This document shows, in pieces, positions 11,170-22,399 of a DNA stretch of 44,690 nucleotides. The stretch lies in NCBI GenBank assembly GCA_018398765.1, contig JAHBMJ010000261.1:7501-52190 (forward strand). The letters are read 5' to 3'. This DNA is from Chromera velia (Eukaryota > Sar > Chromeraceae). The notes below the pieces were generated by a model. The model saw nothing but the letters and a program-made list of their open reading frames with translations. It did no database searches and was not told the origin of the DNA. Numbering within the stretch: position 1 is the first letter of the stretch; every line of letters starts with the position of its first letter. Made by a program: the position numbers and the translations under genes.

Positions 11170-12854
11170 GGCTGCCAAGACGACCGGCTTCGTTCAGGAC
11201 GGCATTGCGTCCCCCCTCACACAAATAGATTCGATTCAAATGAATGAACACGGCCGTATGAAGGTGAACGAATATTCTTCTCTCTATTCCCTCCCTCAAC
11301 CCAGGAAGTATCAAAATCTTCAGCTCAGAGAAGAACACCGGAATGGAAAATAAGGGGACGTGCGATCGTTTCTGTCCAAGAGAAACAATTCACGTGCATT
11401 TTCTCCCTCTACAATACTATACAGACAGAATCAAACCATCAATCATTGTTCGTACCAACCTGCGTGCGCCTTCCCCCAAAGACAAAAGCAGACACAGGCA
11501 CCCCCTTCGGGTCGTTCTGTCTCTCGTCAAAGCATGGCACCTGATTGAGGGGGGCAGTGAACCGGCTGTTCGGGTGGGCTGCGGGCTTCCCCCCCTCCCT
11601 GTCCCACTCCTCCCCTCTCCAGTCAATAATCCTCCCCTCAGGAGGGCTCTTTGTCAGCCCCTCCCACCAAACGTCCCCGTCCTCTGTCAAGGCGACGTTC
11701 GTGAAGATCGTGTTTCTTTCTATTGCCTTACAGGCTGCCAGGTTGGTTTTGGGAGAGGTGCCAGGGGCGACACCGAACATTCCGTTCTCAGGATTGATCG
11801 CTCTCATCTCCCCATCCACCACCGTGATCCACGCTATGTCGTCACCCACAGTGGAGATCTCCCAACCTCCCTCCTCGTACACCTGGGGGGGCTGCAGCAT
11901 CGCAAAGTTGGTCTTCCCGCACTGCGAGGGGAAGGCCGCACAGACGTACGATTTCTCAGAGTCCTCCGGGGCCTTCACACCCAAAATGAGCATGTGCTCT
12001 GCGAGCCATCCCTCGTCTCTTCCAAGTACGGAGGCTATCCGGAGGGCAAAACACTTTTTGCCCAAAAGGGCGTTGCCTCCGTATCCGGACCCGTAAGACA
12101 CAATTTTGCGTTCTTCAGGGAAGTGCACGATGTACTTGGTGTCGGGATTGCAGGGCCAGGAGGTTTTGTCCTTCTCTCCTGGCTCGAGAGGGGCACCGAC
12201 AGAGTGGAGACACGGAATAAAGGAGCCGTCTTTGCCTAGGGCCTTCCAGACGGGTGTCCCCATCCGTGTCATGATCTTCATGTTCACAACCACGTAGGGC
12301 GAGTCTGAAATCTCAATGCCGATCTGCAAGCGGTACACAAACAAACAAACAAATACAAACAATACTCACTTAAACACCAATAGAGCAGATACGAACTCGT
12401 CTACTTCGACTTTTCGTGTTGCCACAATGCTTGCGTCAAAGAAACCCAATCCGATACCATTTTGCGCGCAATACCAGATAGAAGACCGTACAGAAGCAGA
12501 TACGAGACAATACAAGACCGTACAGATCGAAGCAGATACAAGACAACACAAGACCGTACAGAAGCAGATGCGTGACAGCCAGGCAGGCAGCTGCATGCCG
12601 CCTAACTGACTGACTGACTGACCTTGGATATGGGCGATCCGACAGGCCCCATGCTGAAGGGAATGACGTACATGGTCCTGCCCCTCATGCTGCCGTCAAA
12701 CAGGCCGTTCAACTTTCTCTTCATCTCCCGGGGCTCTGCCCAATTGTTCGTCGGACCCGCGCCCTCCTTCGACAGAGAACAGATGAACGTGCGGTCCTCA
12801 ACGCGCGCAACGTCAGAGGGGTCAGACCTGTCACACCACACACACTTACACACA

Positions 12855-12886
<32 letters not shown>

Positions 12887-13659
12887 AGAGCCATTCTGAG
12901 CCAAAAGGTATCTATCTGAGCATCTGATACAAGCAAAGGAAGAAAGAGACGAGAAGGAAAAGAGACAAGATACGCTCACATCCCTCCATGCGGTCGGCCG
13001 AGCGGTTCCGCATCCATCCATACATTCCATGAGGCAGACACCCCGACCAGCTTCCCTCCCCCCACCTTGCAAGGAAAGAGTTCGGCCGTTTCTGCTCATT
13101 CAACCGAATGAAGGCTCCACTCCGCACCATCTCATCGCACAGCTGTTTGTATTCCTCCTCCGAACCATCGCAGAACACGACCCTGTCGGGCCTGCACAAA
13201 CAATCGAACAGAGAGACAAACAAGCAAAGAGGGAAGAGACACATTGAGCGAGTTCGGCTGAGCGCCCAGTCACTGACAGTCGGACACTCAGACGAACCCT
13301 TTTCTTTCTCCGTTTGGCAATGCTACACAAGAAAGGTAGAAAAACAGACAGACAGACAGACAGACAATGTGTTTCTTCTTCTCCCTTCTTTTCTTCACGT
13401 ACTTAACAGACAGAAAGAGCGACAGGCAGGCAGGCAGGCAGACAGACTTGCAGAGGGCGACCGTCTCCCTGATCCATTGCTTCGCCTCTTTGTGGAGGAG
13501 CTCAGAGGGGAACTGCACATTCTCGTTGGCGTTGAGTTTGAACTTGTCCTTCCTCCTCCCCAAGCCTTCTCTCCTCCTGACCCCCACATGATCAACTTCC
13601 TCGGTAGTTGGAAGGTGCTCGGTGTCGAGGGGGTCAAATCGCAACGTTTCTCTTTCTGG
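10440..13659 (-). CDS. PCK: Phosphoenolpyruvate carboxykinase, GTP type (5' end missing)
   Basis: The product interconverts oxaloacetate plus GTP with phosphoenolpyruvate, CO2 and GDP (gluconeogenesis or anaplerosis). Five minus-strand exons join in frame: 13659-13448, 13191-13066, 12827-12623, 12323-11460 and 11072-10440 (TGA 10442-10440), giving about 679 residues (human PCK1 has 622). Family motifs are in order: [40 protein letters not shown]-loop FPSQCGKTN with the reactive Cys (about 11933-11907), GDDIAW, FGVAPGT, AHPNSRF, FGGRR, VNWFRKD and WPGFGEN. These mark the GTP family, not the ATP family. The intron acceptor at 13661-13660 means at least one more exon carries the start; ATGGCC at about 14351 with a GTAAGT donor is a candidate, but its phase fits only a weak acceptor. 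Targeting cannot be judged. Introns carry (TG)n and (TC)n on the sense strand. The gene diverges from plastid SRP54. Confidence 0.95.
11105..11168. repeat. (CA)n(GA)n microsatellite in PEPCK intron
   Basis: Compound dinucleotide repeat inside the intron between 11460 and 11072. On the PEPCK sense strand it reads (TC)n(TG)n. Confidence 0.9.
12838..12887. repeat. (CA)n(GA)n microsatellite in PEPCK intron
   Basis: A second compound dinucleotide repeat, in the intron between 13066 and 12827. It has the same composition and orientation as the one in the 3' intron. Confidence 0.9.
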
Positions 13660-13769
13660 CTGCAGTTGATCCAGTCATTCATTCATTGATCGTTGACATG
13701 TACGTGGCATGCTCTGGCATGCATGCGATAAGACTGTGCACACATACGCACGCACGAACGACGCACACA

Positions 13770-13771
13770 TA

Positions 13772-13802
<31 letters not shown>

Positions 13803-13832
13803 GCGCGCGCGCACGCACGTACGCACGCACCG
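13770..13832. repeat. (AC)n(GC)n microsatellite upstream of PEPCK exons
   Basis: AC dinucleotides pass into a CG dinucleotide tract and then ACGC tetramers. It lies upstream of the first identified PEPCK exon, probably within an intron. Confidence 0.9.
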
Positions 13833-15182
13833 TTTACTGCCACAAATCGCCTGCAGGCGCCCATTTTTACATCGACGCTCAGTGTCAAGAATAAGTAAAG
13901 ATATCTTCAGAAGACCTTGCATTAAAAGGCAAAAGAACAGCCGGAGAGGGACGAGGGAAACAAAACAAATTCCAACACAGCGAAGATGCAAAGAGGCAAG
14001 TGCCCAAAATCAGAAAGAAAAAACACATAGTCGATTGGACGATTTGGAGACTTCCTTGGCAACGGAAAAGGACACGGAGCAAATGAAAAAAGGATTCTCG
14101 TTGGCAACATATAAGAAGAAGCGAAAACGAAACGCAACCCAGAGAAGGAAAAGGATATTCAACAATCCACTGTCTCTCAGGCAGAATGCAGAGAGGAGGA
14201 CGACCGAAACAAAGCAAACACATCACCCAGCATACAATTCACCCCGAGAGAATCTGAACCCGTCTACCCTTCTCCCCTTTCCTACTTACCAAATGCACCC
14301 ACAGCCTCCCACCTACTTACTTGCTCGGCCCTGAGCCCCCCTCTCTGGCCATCCTGCCGTCGTGGCCTCGATTGGAGTGAAGTGATGAAGCCTGGAAACA
14401 CGGACCCACACATGCAACCATCAGACTGCATGGCACTGACTCTTCTTTGTCGCCAAAGATATTAATCAAGGCACTCACCTGCTCTCTCCCTCAGACAGAA
14501 CGAAGGCAGAGTCCCCAGCAGTCCATACACCAAACAACTCCACACGGAGTACATTTTTGCCTTCTCTCCAAGGGCTTGCTTTTCAGAGCAGAGCAGCGAT
14601 ATATATTTGAACGATTAGCAGTCAGTCTTTCCCAATTTAAATTACAGTGCAGCCGTCTCCGATCTTGGTTCCCGACTGACAAAATCACTCCCTAAACAGA
14701 ATCCTGTCGTCCCCTCTTGCTTTAACTGTGATGGAGTCAGATCGTTCCGTTTAACTTGGTGTCTATGGCGCGTGACTGAAGGAGTGTATGTAAACGTCAA
14801 AAAGTTTGTGAAGTCTGTCCGATCTTTGTGGTCTTTCTCGGTCTCTCAAATTAACTTGCATGCATGGAGTTGAGCTGGGGCCGAGCTGAAGGGCGCATGC
14901 ATGCTCCATGCACCGGACTGCATGAGCGAGTCCGAGCTACATTCCGATACCCTGCATGCATGAAAATTAAGTTGTTCCAGGCCGTCTGACAGCGTCGATC
15001 TGGATGAAAGAGTCTCAGTGTCAGAGAAAAAGCCGATCGCTGTCAAGCAGTTCCACTCACAGACGCAGGAACTTCTTCTTTGACGGACATTTGACGTTGC
15101 TTCTCTACCCGACTGACTGTCTTTTTCGCACGAGCTCTTGAGGTTTCCCGCTTCTGCAGAGCCGGCAGACAGACGCCGCGAG
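13833..15182. other. Region between divergent PEPCK and SRP54 genes
   Basis: This stretch should contain the missing 5' end of PEPCK on the minus strand and the promoters of both genes. A plausible PEPCK first exon reads ATGGCCAGAGAG (about 14351) and stops at a GTAAGT donor near 14320. Short ORFs on both strands elsewhere have no recognisable content. TGCATGCATG words cluster at about 14850-14965. No TATA-like element could be assigned. Confidence 0.4.
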
Positions 15183-17458
15183 ATGTCTGTCTCCGTTTTG
15201 AGACTCAGACTTGTCTGGGTGCTGATGGCGACTTTCCTCAATGCCGCACTCTGCCGTGTATATCGAGACAAAGGTCTGGTCTGGTCTGGTCTTGCTCTCC
15301 TCCCCGTCTCCTTCTGCGCATCTGTTGCTTTGCTCGCCTGACAGAGACAGACAGTCTGAGCCGCCACGCTGTCTCTCTCCCCCCGTGTCCATCCTGTGTG
15401 TGACCCCTCACTCTGGATGCAGGACGTGTCGGGTTTGTGACGCTCCAGCGTCCTTCTCTCGACCAGTCGAGCAGTCCCTTCTCCGTCTCATCTCGGAGGC
15501 AGAGACAGAGACGGTCAGTGAGGAGACGGGATAGAGGGGGGNNNNNNNNNNNNNNNNNNNNNNNNNNNNNNNNNNNNNNNNNNNNNNNNNNNNNNNNNNN
15601 NNNNNNNNNNNNNNNNNNNNNNNNNNNNNNNNNNNNNNNNNNNNNNNNNNNNNNNNNNNNNNNNNNNGGGGGGGGGGGGGGAAGTTCTACGATCCATCTA
15701 CTCTTCCTTCCCGTCTTTCCCTTCCCTTCCTTCTCTTCCGTCCCTCCCCCCCTTCCTCCCTTCCCTTTCTTTTCTTCCCTCCCTTCCTCCTTCCCTCCCT
15801 CCCTTCCTTCCTTCCTTCCTTCCCCTCCTTCCCTCCCTCTCCTTGTATCAAGCAGACTTCTCCTGCTCTGTGCAGGTATGCACTATTCTTATTTTGTCTT
15901 CGCCCTGCCCTTTCTGTGCTGTCGCTGCTGGGAACTTTCCCTCCCCTCGTGATCCTTTCCCGACATGCAACTGTGTTCTTCCTTCCTTCCTTCCTTCCTT
16001 CCTTCCTACGCGTCGCTTTCCCGTGCTCAAACTGAATTGTTGTTGCATGATTTCCTCGTCTGCTGTTTCCTGACTGCGTGCCCGTCCTCGTGACTGGCCC
16101 AAACAAATTGCAGGGGGGTGACTGCTCCCCAAATGATTTTTGACCAAGTAGCCAAAGGTCTGAAGACGGGCATGGAGAAGATCGCAGGCATCGAGAGGCT
16201 AAACTCCGAGAGCATACAACCCGCGTTGGCAGAGATCAAAAAAGTTCTCGTCGATGCGGATTGCAATATCAGAGTTGTCAATGCTCTCGTGAAAACCGTC
16301 GCGTTCAAAGCAGACGGAGTGAGAAAATTGAAAGGCGTTACCGCACAGCAACAAGTCAGTCAGTCGAGGGGAGTCATTCTATTTCTCTCTTTTTTCTCCC
16401 TCCTTCCTTCCTTGCTTCCTGTCTTTTTTTCTTGCATGAAAAATTGTCTTCTGATTGGCGTTCTGAGACCGTGAGAGGTTCAATTCTTATTGTACGGCGT
16501 CACACACCGAAGTGGTGGCGTGGTCGGCTTTTTTCTTCATGGTGGAAGGCGCATTTGAATTTTTGCGTTGAAGTTTTTCCCTTTGGGTCTCATGAACGTC
16601 CAACCTCTCTGGGGGTCTCGTTGAAACAAAAAAGTTTGTGTTTGATTCTTGCCCGGTGTTCCGTTTGTTTCCTTGGAGCTCTCCTCTCCTCTGTCCTGCT
16701 CTCTCTGCCGGTGCACTGTTCTCCGTCTTCTGCAACCTTGCATCATGCAGTTTTTCAAACTAGTAAAGGACGAGATCCAAGAAGTCCTGGGAGGAAGCGA
16801 CGCCTCCCTGGCACGACGGGTGGACGGGAGGCCCACAGTGATCCTCCTGGCGGGTCTCCAGGGAACGGGAAAGACGACGTTCGCGTCCAAGTTGGCTTAC
16901 TACTGTGCGAAGAAGGAGGACCCCGCAAGGAAGAAGGTTCTGCTGGTAGCAGCGGTCAGTGAGGGGGAAGGAAGGGAAGATATATTAATAACATAAAACA
17001 GAGAGAGAGAAACAAGCAGACAGTTGAACGAATGCACATGCATGGCTTCTGCTGAATGTTTGTTTGATCGACAAGAAGAGAGAGATCAGTCCCTTCCCTT
17101 CCCTTCCTTTCTCTCCGAAGTCCGTTCATGGATTTTCGTTTCGTCTCCATCACTCCGTCGCAACTCAATCCCTTTCTCTTCGTTCACCCAACAAACACGC
17201 TCCGCCGCTCGTTTCACCTGTTAGAAAGGTAAAGAGGAAATGAGACGGTTGTCATGACCATGTTCTCTCTGTGTGTGTGCATGAGAAGAGGACAAAGAAA
17301 GAGGGGAGGGGGGATGCATGAGGAGAGAAGAGGGTGGCGGGGAACATGTTGCATTCTTCTCTCCTCCGTCACCTTCTGCAATTTGGTTTCATGCCTGGCC
17401 GTTTCGACCTCCTTATTCTGAACCCCTTCTCTCTCGACACCTGCCTCTGCCTCACCTC

Positions 17459-17494
<36 letters not shown>

Positions 17495-19889
17495 CTCTGT
17501 CGATCAGGATGTCTATCGACCAGCAGCCATCGACCAGTTGGTGACGATGGGAGGGAAAACGAACACAACGGTCGGTCTGGTTTGTTTCCTTTTCTTTTCT
17601 TTTCTTTTCTCTCGCTTTTCTTTCTTGCGTACTTGTTTATTCGAGATGTCCTTTCTCTCTCTCCTTTCTTTTTTTTCCTCTCTCGCTCCAACCAGCCAAC
17701 TGAGGAGGGCTCCTTCCTTCCTTCCTTCCTTCCTTCCTCTCTTTCTTTCTTTCTTTCTTTCTTTCTTTTGTTTCGGCGATCCCTTTTGGTCTTGGGGGGG
17801 TACAAATCAGAATGTTAAGAAAGTACACCAAGATATTCTCATTGAAAGGAAGAAAACATCTTTGTCCATCCCTCCCGAGAGCATGCATACAGGTCTACGC
17901 CCCAGGAGCCGACATCGACCCTGTGCGCATCGCCAGGGAGGCGGTGGAGAAGGCGAAGAACGAGGGGTTTGACACGGTGGTTGTGGACACGGCAGGAAGG
18001 CAGGCGATAGATGAAGATTTGATGGACGAACTGGCTCGAATCAAAAACACAGTCAAGGTCAGCTCGCTGCTTTGATTTTATTCTGCTGTGCATGCGCCCT
18101 CTCATTTTCGGCTCGTCCATCCTGTGAGACATTCATTCATTCATTCATGCATTCATTCATGCTTTTTTTTATTCATTCATTCATGTACTGATTCATTCAG
18201 CCATTCAGTCACTCGGTCAGTCATCTCTTCTTTCCTTCCTTCTTCGTGGTGTGTCTGCTCGAACTGCTCTTGGAATTTTCCCCTGCAGTCTCGTTTCATC
18301 CTTTCTGCAGCAGCATCCAGATTTGGGGTTGCCCGAATGAATGAATACGTGAATGAAGGAAGAAGGGAGAGAACGAAGAAATGGGATGATGAATAGATGG
18401 ATGGATGAATGAATGAGTGAATGAATGAATGAATGAGTGCAGCCTGATGAAACCCTCCTGGTGGTCGATGCGATGACGGGTCAGTCTTTGTGTTGGTCTG
18501 TGTGTTCATCTTTCTCTCTGTCTGTTGGTCTGTATGTTGGTGGGATGGGGATCGGACCCATTTGTCCGTCGTCTGGCTTTGGTTGTGTGCCTCTCCATCT
18601 CCCTCTTCTCTGAAGGTTCCATGCCGTTCTTTCTTCCTTCCTTCCTTTCTTCCTTCCTGGATGTCTAGACTGCGGGAGGGATCAAAAGGCGAGCGGACGA
18701 AACGAAATATTCAATTTGTGCTTCGAAGTCGAGTCAGTGCACCTTGCAAGAGTCAAAGCTTTCTTTTTTCTCTTCCTTCAAGACCCATGCCCATCTCTTC
18801 CTTCCCCTGCTGTTTCCTTCCTCTTCCTATTCCTCCGTGTGTGTGTGTGTCTCTGTTCCTGTGTGTGCAGGCCAAGAGGCTGCCGCGTTGACCCGCCAAT
18901 TCGACGAGAGGATTGGAATCACGGGGGCCGTGTTGACAAAATTGGATGGAGACACAAGGGGGGGGGCAGCGCTTTCGGTCAGTCAGACAGTCAGGCAGTC
19001 AGTTAGTCCAACAAGATAGATAGGCAAGGAGACTGCAGGAAGACGGGTCGCGCAATTCTCTTTCTCTGCCTTGTCTCTTCTCGGTCTGATGGCGTGGGTC
19101 TCTGACGATCGCTAGGAGGGAGGGCGGGACGGAAGAAGAGACCAATCAACGAGTGAGTGTGAACATAGACAAACCGGCATGCTGAAGTCCAGTCCAAATA
19201 GAGCGTACAGTGATCGAATGAACCTTGCAAGGTCCTTTCTGCATCCATCGTGGTTTGACTGCCGCCCGATTGATTTTTTGTTTTGTCATTTCATTCAATT
19301 GGCACTCAGGCAGGAGGCTGTCCTTTCCTCTCCCTTCAGCCACAGAATAGAGAGAGACGCTGAATTTCTTCCTTTCAGTTTTTTGAACGAAGGTGTTTCT
19401 TTCTTTGTACCATTTTTTTTCTGCACTACATGCATTTCCTTTTCTTTTCTTTCCTTCTTTTCTATTGCAGGTGCGGGGGGTGAGCGGGAAGCCCATCAAG
19501 TTTGCGGGTGTGGGAGAGAGGGTTGAGGACATTGAGCTCTTCCGACCTGACCGCATGGCCAGTCGCATTGTGGGTATGGGAGACATGATGACGTTGGTCG
19601 AGAAGGCCCAAGACGCGTTCGACTCCACGAACTTCGATCAAGTGAAAATCTTCAAGAAGGTCGCAGAGGACCGGTATGACTTCAATGACTTCATGGGACA
19701 GGTAGGTAGGTACGTGGGCAGGAGGTGGGAGGGAGAGTAGGATTCGTTCGACCTTTTTTGTTCGTTTCGTTTGGGTTGTTCTTTCTTTCTTTCTTTCCTT
19801 CCTTCCTTCCTTCCTTCCTTTCTTTCTTTCTTTCTTTCCTTCCTTCCTTCCTTTCTTTCTTTCTGTCTGTCTGTCTTTCTTTTTTTTTT

Positions 19890-19925
<36 letters not shown>

Positions 19926-20193
19926 TATTTATTTATTCGCATCATCTAGACGTGAGTGATTTTTTCGAAAGGCACGATGCTGTTGGAGATGTGAATTTCT
20001 GGAGCACAGGTCTGCTGGTTCTTTCAGGGTGTCAGAGAGCGAGTTGTGTCAGCATGCAACTGTTTTTCTTTTCACGCGTCTTCACCTTCTTACCCTTCCT
20101 GCGCCCTCTCCATCAGCCTCTTCATTTGTGTGAATGAATCCATGTCCCCATTTTCATCTGCTCTCTCTCTCTCTCCCTCCCTCTCTTCTCTCT

Positions 20194-20234
<41 letters not shown>

Positions 20235-20784
20235 CTCATCTGTCTTTCCTGCGTCCCTCCTTTGTCCTGTTCGTCTTCTGTCTGCTGCCTTCCTGCCGCA
20301 CCTGCAGATTGAGGCGATCGGAAAGATGGGAGGGGTGGGCAAGATTTTCGAGTTTTTGCCCGGGATGGCCGACAAGATGAACAACGATGTCCTCAGGAAG
20401 GCCGCACAAAACCTCAAAATCTTTCGGAAAATCCACGCCGCCATGACGCCTGAGTCAGTCAGTCAGTGCGTGACTGAGTGAAAGGAAACGACAAGGACGA
20501 ACGAAGGAAAGAAAGAAATGACGTGAGGAAGCAACAACAGAAAGGAGGAGAAAAGAAGTGCCCGAAGGAAACTGTGCAGAAGGAGAAAAAATCGCTGTTT
20601 GCAAAGCGACGTGGTGTTTACGCATTGAGTCCTTTCCTTTCTCTCTTCTCGCCTACTGCCCACCTTTCTTTCTTGAATTACCCCCCCCCCTCTCTCTCTT
20701 TCTCTCTCTCTTTGCGTGTGCGGTGCATGTGCTCGTGCGCTTGTGTGTGCGTTTGTGCGTGCGTGTGTGAGTGAATCTGCGTCC

Positions 20785-20815
<31 letters not shown>

Positions 20816-21655
20816 TGTGTGTGCGTAAGGGGGGGAGAGAGAGAGTCATGTGTTGTTCGCATGGAGACTTGGTCTACTCTTTGACAGATAGCCTGTCTGG
20901 GTGATCAAATTTCTTCGTGATTTATTGCAGGGAGCGAAAGAATCCGAAGGCCTTCATTCGAGGAAAGCAGGCTGATGAGAGGATCACCAGAATTGCAGCA
21001 GAAACGGGTCTGACGATGTACGCGGTGCGGTCGTTCACTACTCAATTTATGCAGGTCAGTCTGTCAGTCTCTTGATCTTTCTGGTATCTCCCTAATGTTT
21101 CTCTCTTGGTTTCTTCCTTCCTTCCTTCCTTCCTTCCTTCGTTCTCTTCCTTCCTTGCTTCGGTCTTTTGTCTTGTGTGTTTGTCTCTCTATTCCCTCCC
21201 TACTGACCCTCCGTCCCTGTCCTGGGGCATCCATGTTGGCTGAATTTGTTCGAGATCCTTTTGAGGAGACTGAATATTGGAGAGCTGCATGGCTATCGTA
21301 GGGGGACTTCTGTCCATCGTCTCCCTCCTTGGTTTGTTGTCCATTTCGTTTTTTTTTTTTTTTTTGAAAATGTGGGCTCACTGCTTCTCTCGATACTTGG
21401 ATGAACACACGGAGCGAAAATTGAATACCCTCTTTTCATGCGAACGTTTGCTTCTTTCTTTCTGTCTGTCTGTCTTTCTTTCTTTCTTTCTTTCTACGCG
21501 AAACGCAGATCAGAAAGGCCATGAAGCAACAGACCCAAAAGACTTTCGGGTCGATGGACTATCTGAAGGGAAAGAGCGTGGAAGATTTGAAGAAAATGAG
21601 TCCAGACGATTTGAAGGCTCTCAACACGGCGGTACGTGAGTGGGTGGGTCAACGG

Positions 21656-21698
<43 letters not shown>

Positions 21699-22105
21699 CG
21701 CTGCTTTCTTTCTGTGAAGCATTCATTCGTTTGTTTCTACACGCCATCTTTGCATTTTCTTTTTGTGCATCTTTTTTCCTTCCTTCCTTCCTTCATTTTT
21801 TCCTTTTTTACTATTTTGCTTTTTGTTTTCTGTCCCTCTGTCTCTTTGCACCCCCCCCCTCTACATTTTTGTTCCCCAGGTGGTGTGCGTGTGAGTGACT
21901 CCGACCAAGATTGTCTGTCCTCCACTCTCCCTCCTGTCCTCTGCAGGCTGAAGCGGGTCAGCAGGCAGCCACGGGGCAGAACATCCCGAGGAAGATGCGG
22001 AGGCAGATGGAGATCAAGGGGGCCAGCGCCAAAGAAGTGCAGCGGCAGGCACAGGAAAGGCAGGCTAACATGATGCGCCAAGGAGGAGGAGGAGGACCAA
22101 AGTGA
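15183..22105 (+). CDS. cpSRP54: Chloroplast-type SRP54 GTPase, 13 exons
   Basis: GTPase of the plastid signal recognition particle, which carries proteins to the thylakoid. Exons: 15183-15273, 15423-15513, 16114-16354, 16751-16954, 17508-17570, 17893-18057, 18443-18479, 18871-18977, 19471-19701, 20308-20453, 20931-21054, 21509-21631 and 21947-22105. All phases agree and give 593 residues (Arabidopsis cpSRP54 has 564). Residues 1-24 form a signal peptide (core [15 protein letters not shown]). Residues 25-61 are Ser/Arg/Gln-rich with almost no acid, like a transit peptide; this bipartite leader fits a plastid of secondary origin. The N domain starts near 68. G motifs: GLQGTGKTT (176-184), [11 protein letters not shown] (210-220), DTAGR (262-266) and TKLD (320-323), then the [14 protein letters not shown] loop. 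The M domain is about 411-593 with [13 protein letters not shown] and MTPEERKNP. An upstream in-frame ATG at 15138 is less likely, because it would bury the signal peptide. The assembly gap lies within intron 2. Confidence 0.95.
15542..15667. other. Assembly gap of 126 N flanked by poly-G
   Basis: The run of N is bordered by G runs on both sides, so the unresolved sequence is probably a long G tract or other G-rich repeat. It lies inside SRP54 intron 2; the flanking exons (ending 15513 and starting 16114) are phase-compatible, so no coding sequence need be missing. Confidence 0.95.
15700..15840. repeat. (TTCC)n-rich tract in SRP54 intron 2
   Basis: C/T-only stretch of TTCC, CCCTT and TTCT words on the sense strand of the gene, right of the assembly gap. 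A second pure (TTCC)n run lies at 15979-16007. Confidence 0.85.
17462..17494. repeat. (TG)n microsatellite in SRP54 intron 4
   Basis: TG dinucleotide run ending about 13 bases before the acceptor AG at 17506-17507, in the place usually taken by a polypyrimidine tract. Confidence 0.9.
19780..19936. repeat. (TTTC)n/(TTCC)n array in SRP54 intron 9
   Basis: About 155 bases of alternating CTTT and CCTT tetranucleotide blocks, with short CTGT and T runs, entirely C/T on the sense strand. Plus-strand ORFs reading Phe/Ser/Leu here come from the repeat. Confidence 0.9.
20160..20230. repeat. (CT)n microsatellite in SRP54 intron 9
   Basis: CT dinucleotide tract upstream of the acceptor at 20306-20307, again pyrimidine on the sense strand. 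Confidence 0.85.
20710..20825. repeat. (TG)n/(CG)n compound repeat in SRP54 intron 10
   Basis: GTGCGTGT-type sequence leading to a CGCGCG block and then (GT)n. ORFs on both strands (Val/Cys on plus, His/Thr/Arg on minus) are repeat artefacts. Confidence 0.85.
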
Positions 22106-22392
22106 GGAAGGACCTTAGGGAGAGGGAACCTACCTGATCGAGGGCGTCGCGATGAGATGAGATGCGAGTTTAGATGAGATTGCAAAGAGCAGGGACGAAC
22201 GGACGAACTTATGATTGCGCCTGACGAGCATCTGAGAAATGAAGGGAACGAAAGCACCTAGGAAAGCACCAGGAAGACAGAGAGAGGACTTGCTGCGTGG
22301 AGGAAGCACTGCATGACCATAAACTGATCCGTGGTCACGCTTTCGTAATCAAAGTGAAGTCAAGTAGTTGAATGATAGAGATGGTCCACATC

Positions 22393-22398
22393 AATAAA
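22393..22398 (+). terminator. Candidate polyadenylation signal of SRP54
   Basis: AATAAA lies 288 bases after the SRP54 stop codon, at the border where the moderately GC-rich gene region turns AT-rich. Identification rests on the hexamer and its position only. Confidence 0.35.
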
Positions 22399-22399
22399 A

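Noticed and set aside
11343..12239. 298-codon plus-strand ORF
   Set aside because: Exactly antisense to the large PEPCK exon, whose family motifs are unambiguous.
18130..18430. ATTC/GAAT repeats as a possible CRISPR-like array
   Set aside because: They are slipped tetranucleotides inside an SRP54 intron, without spacers.
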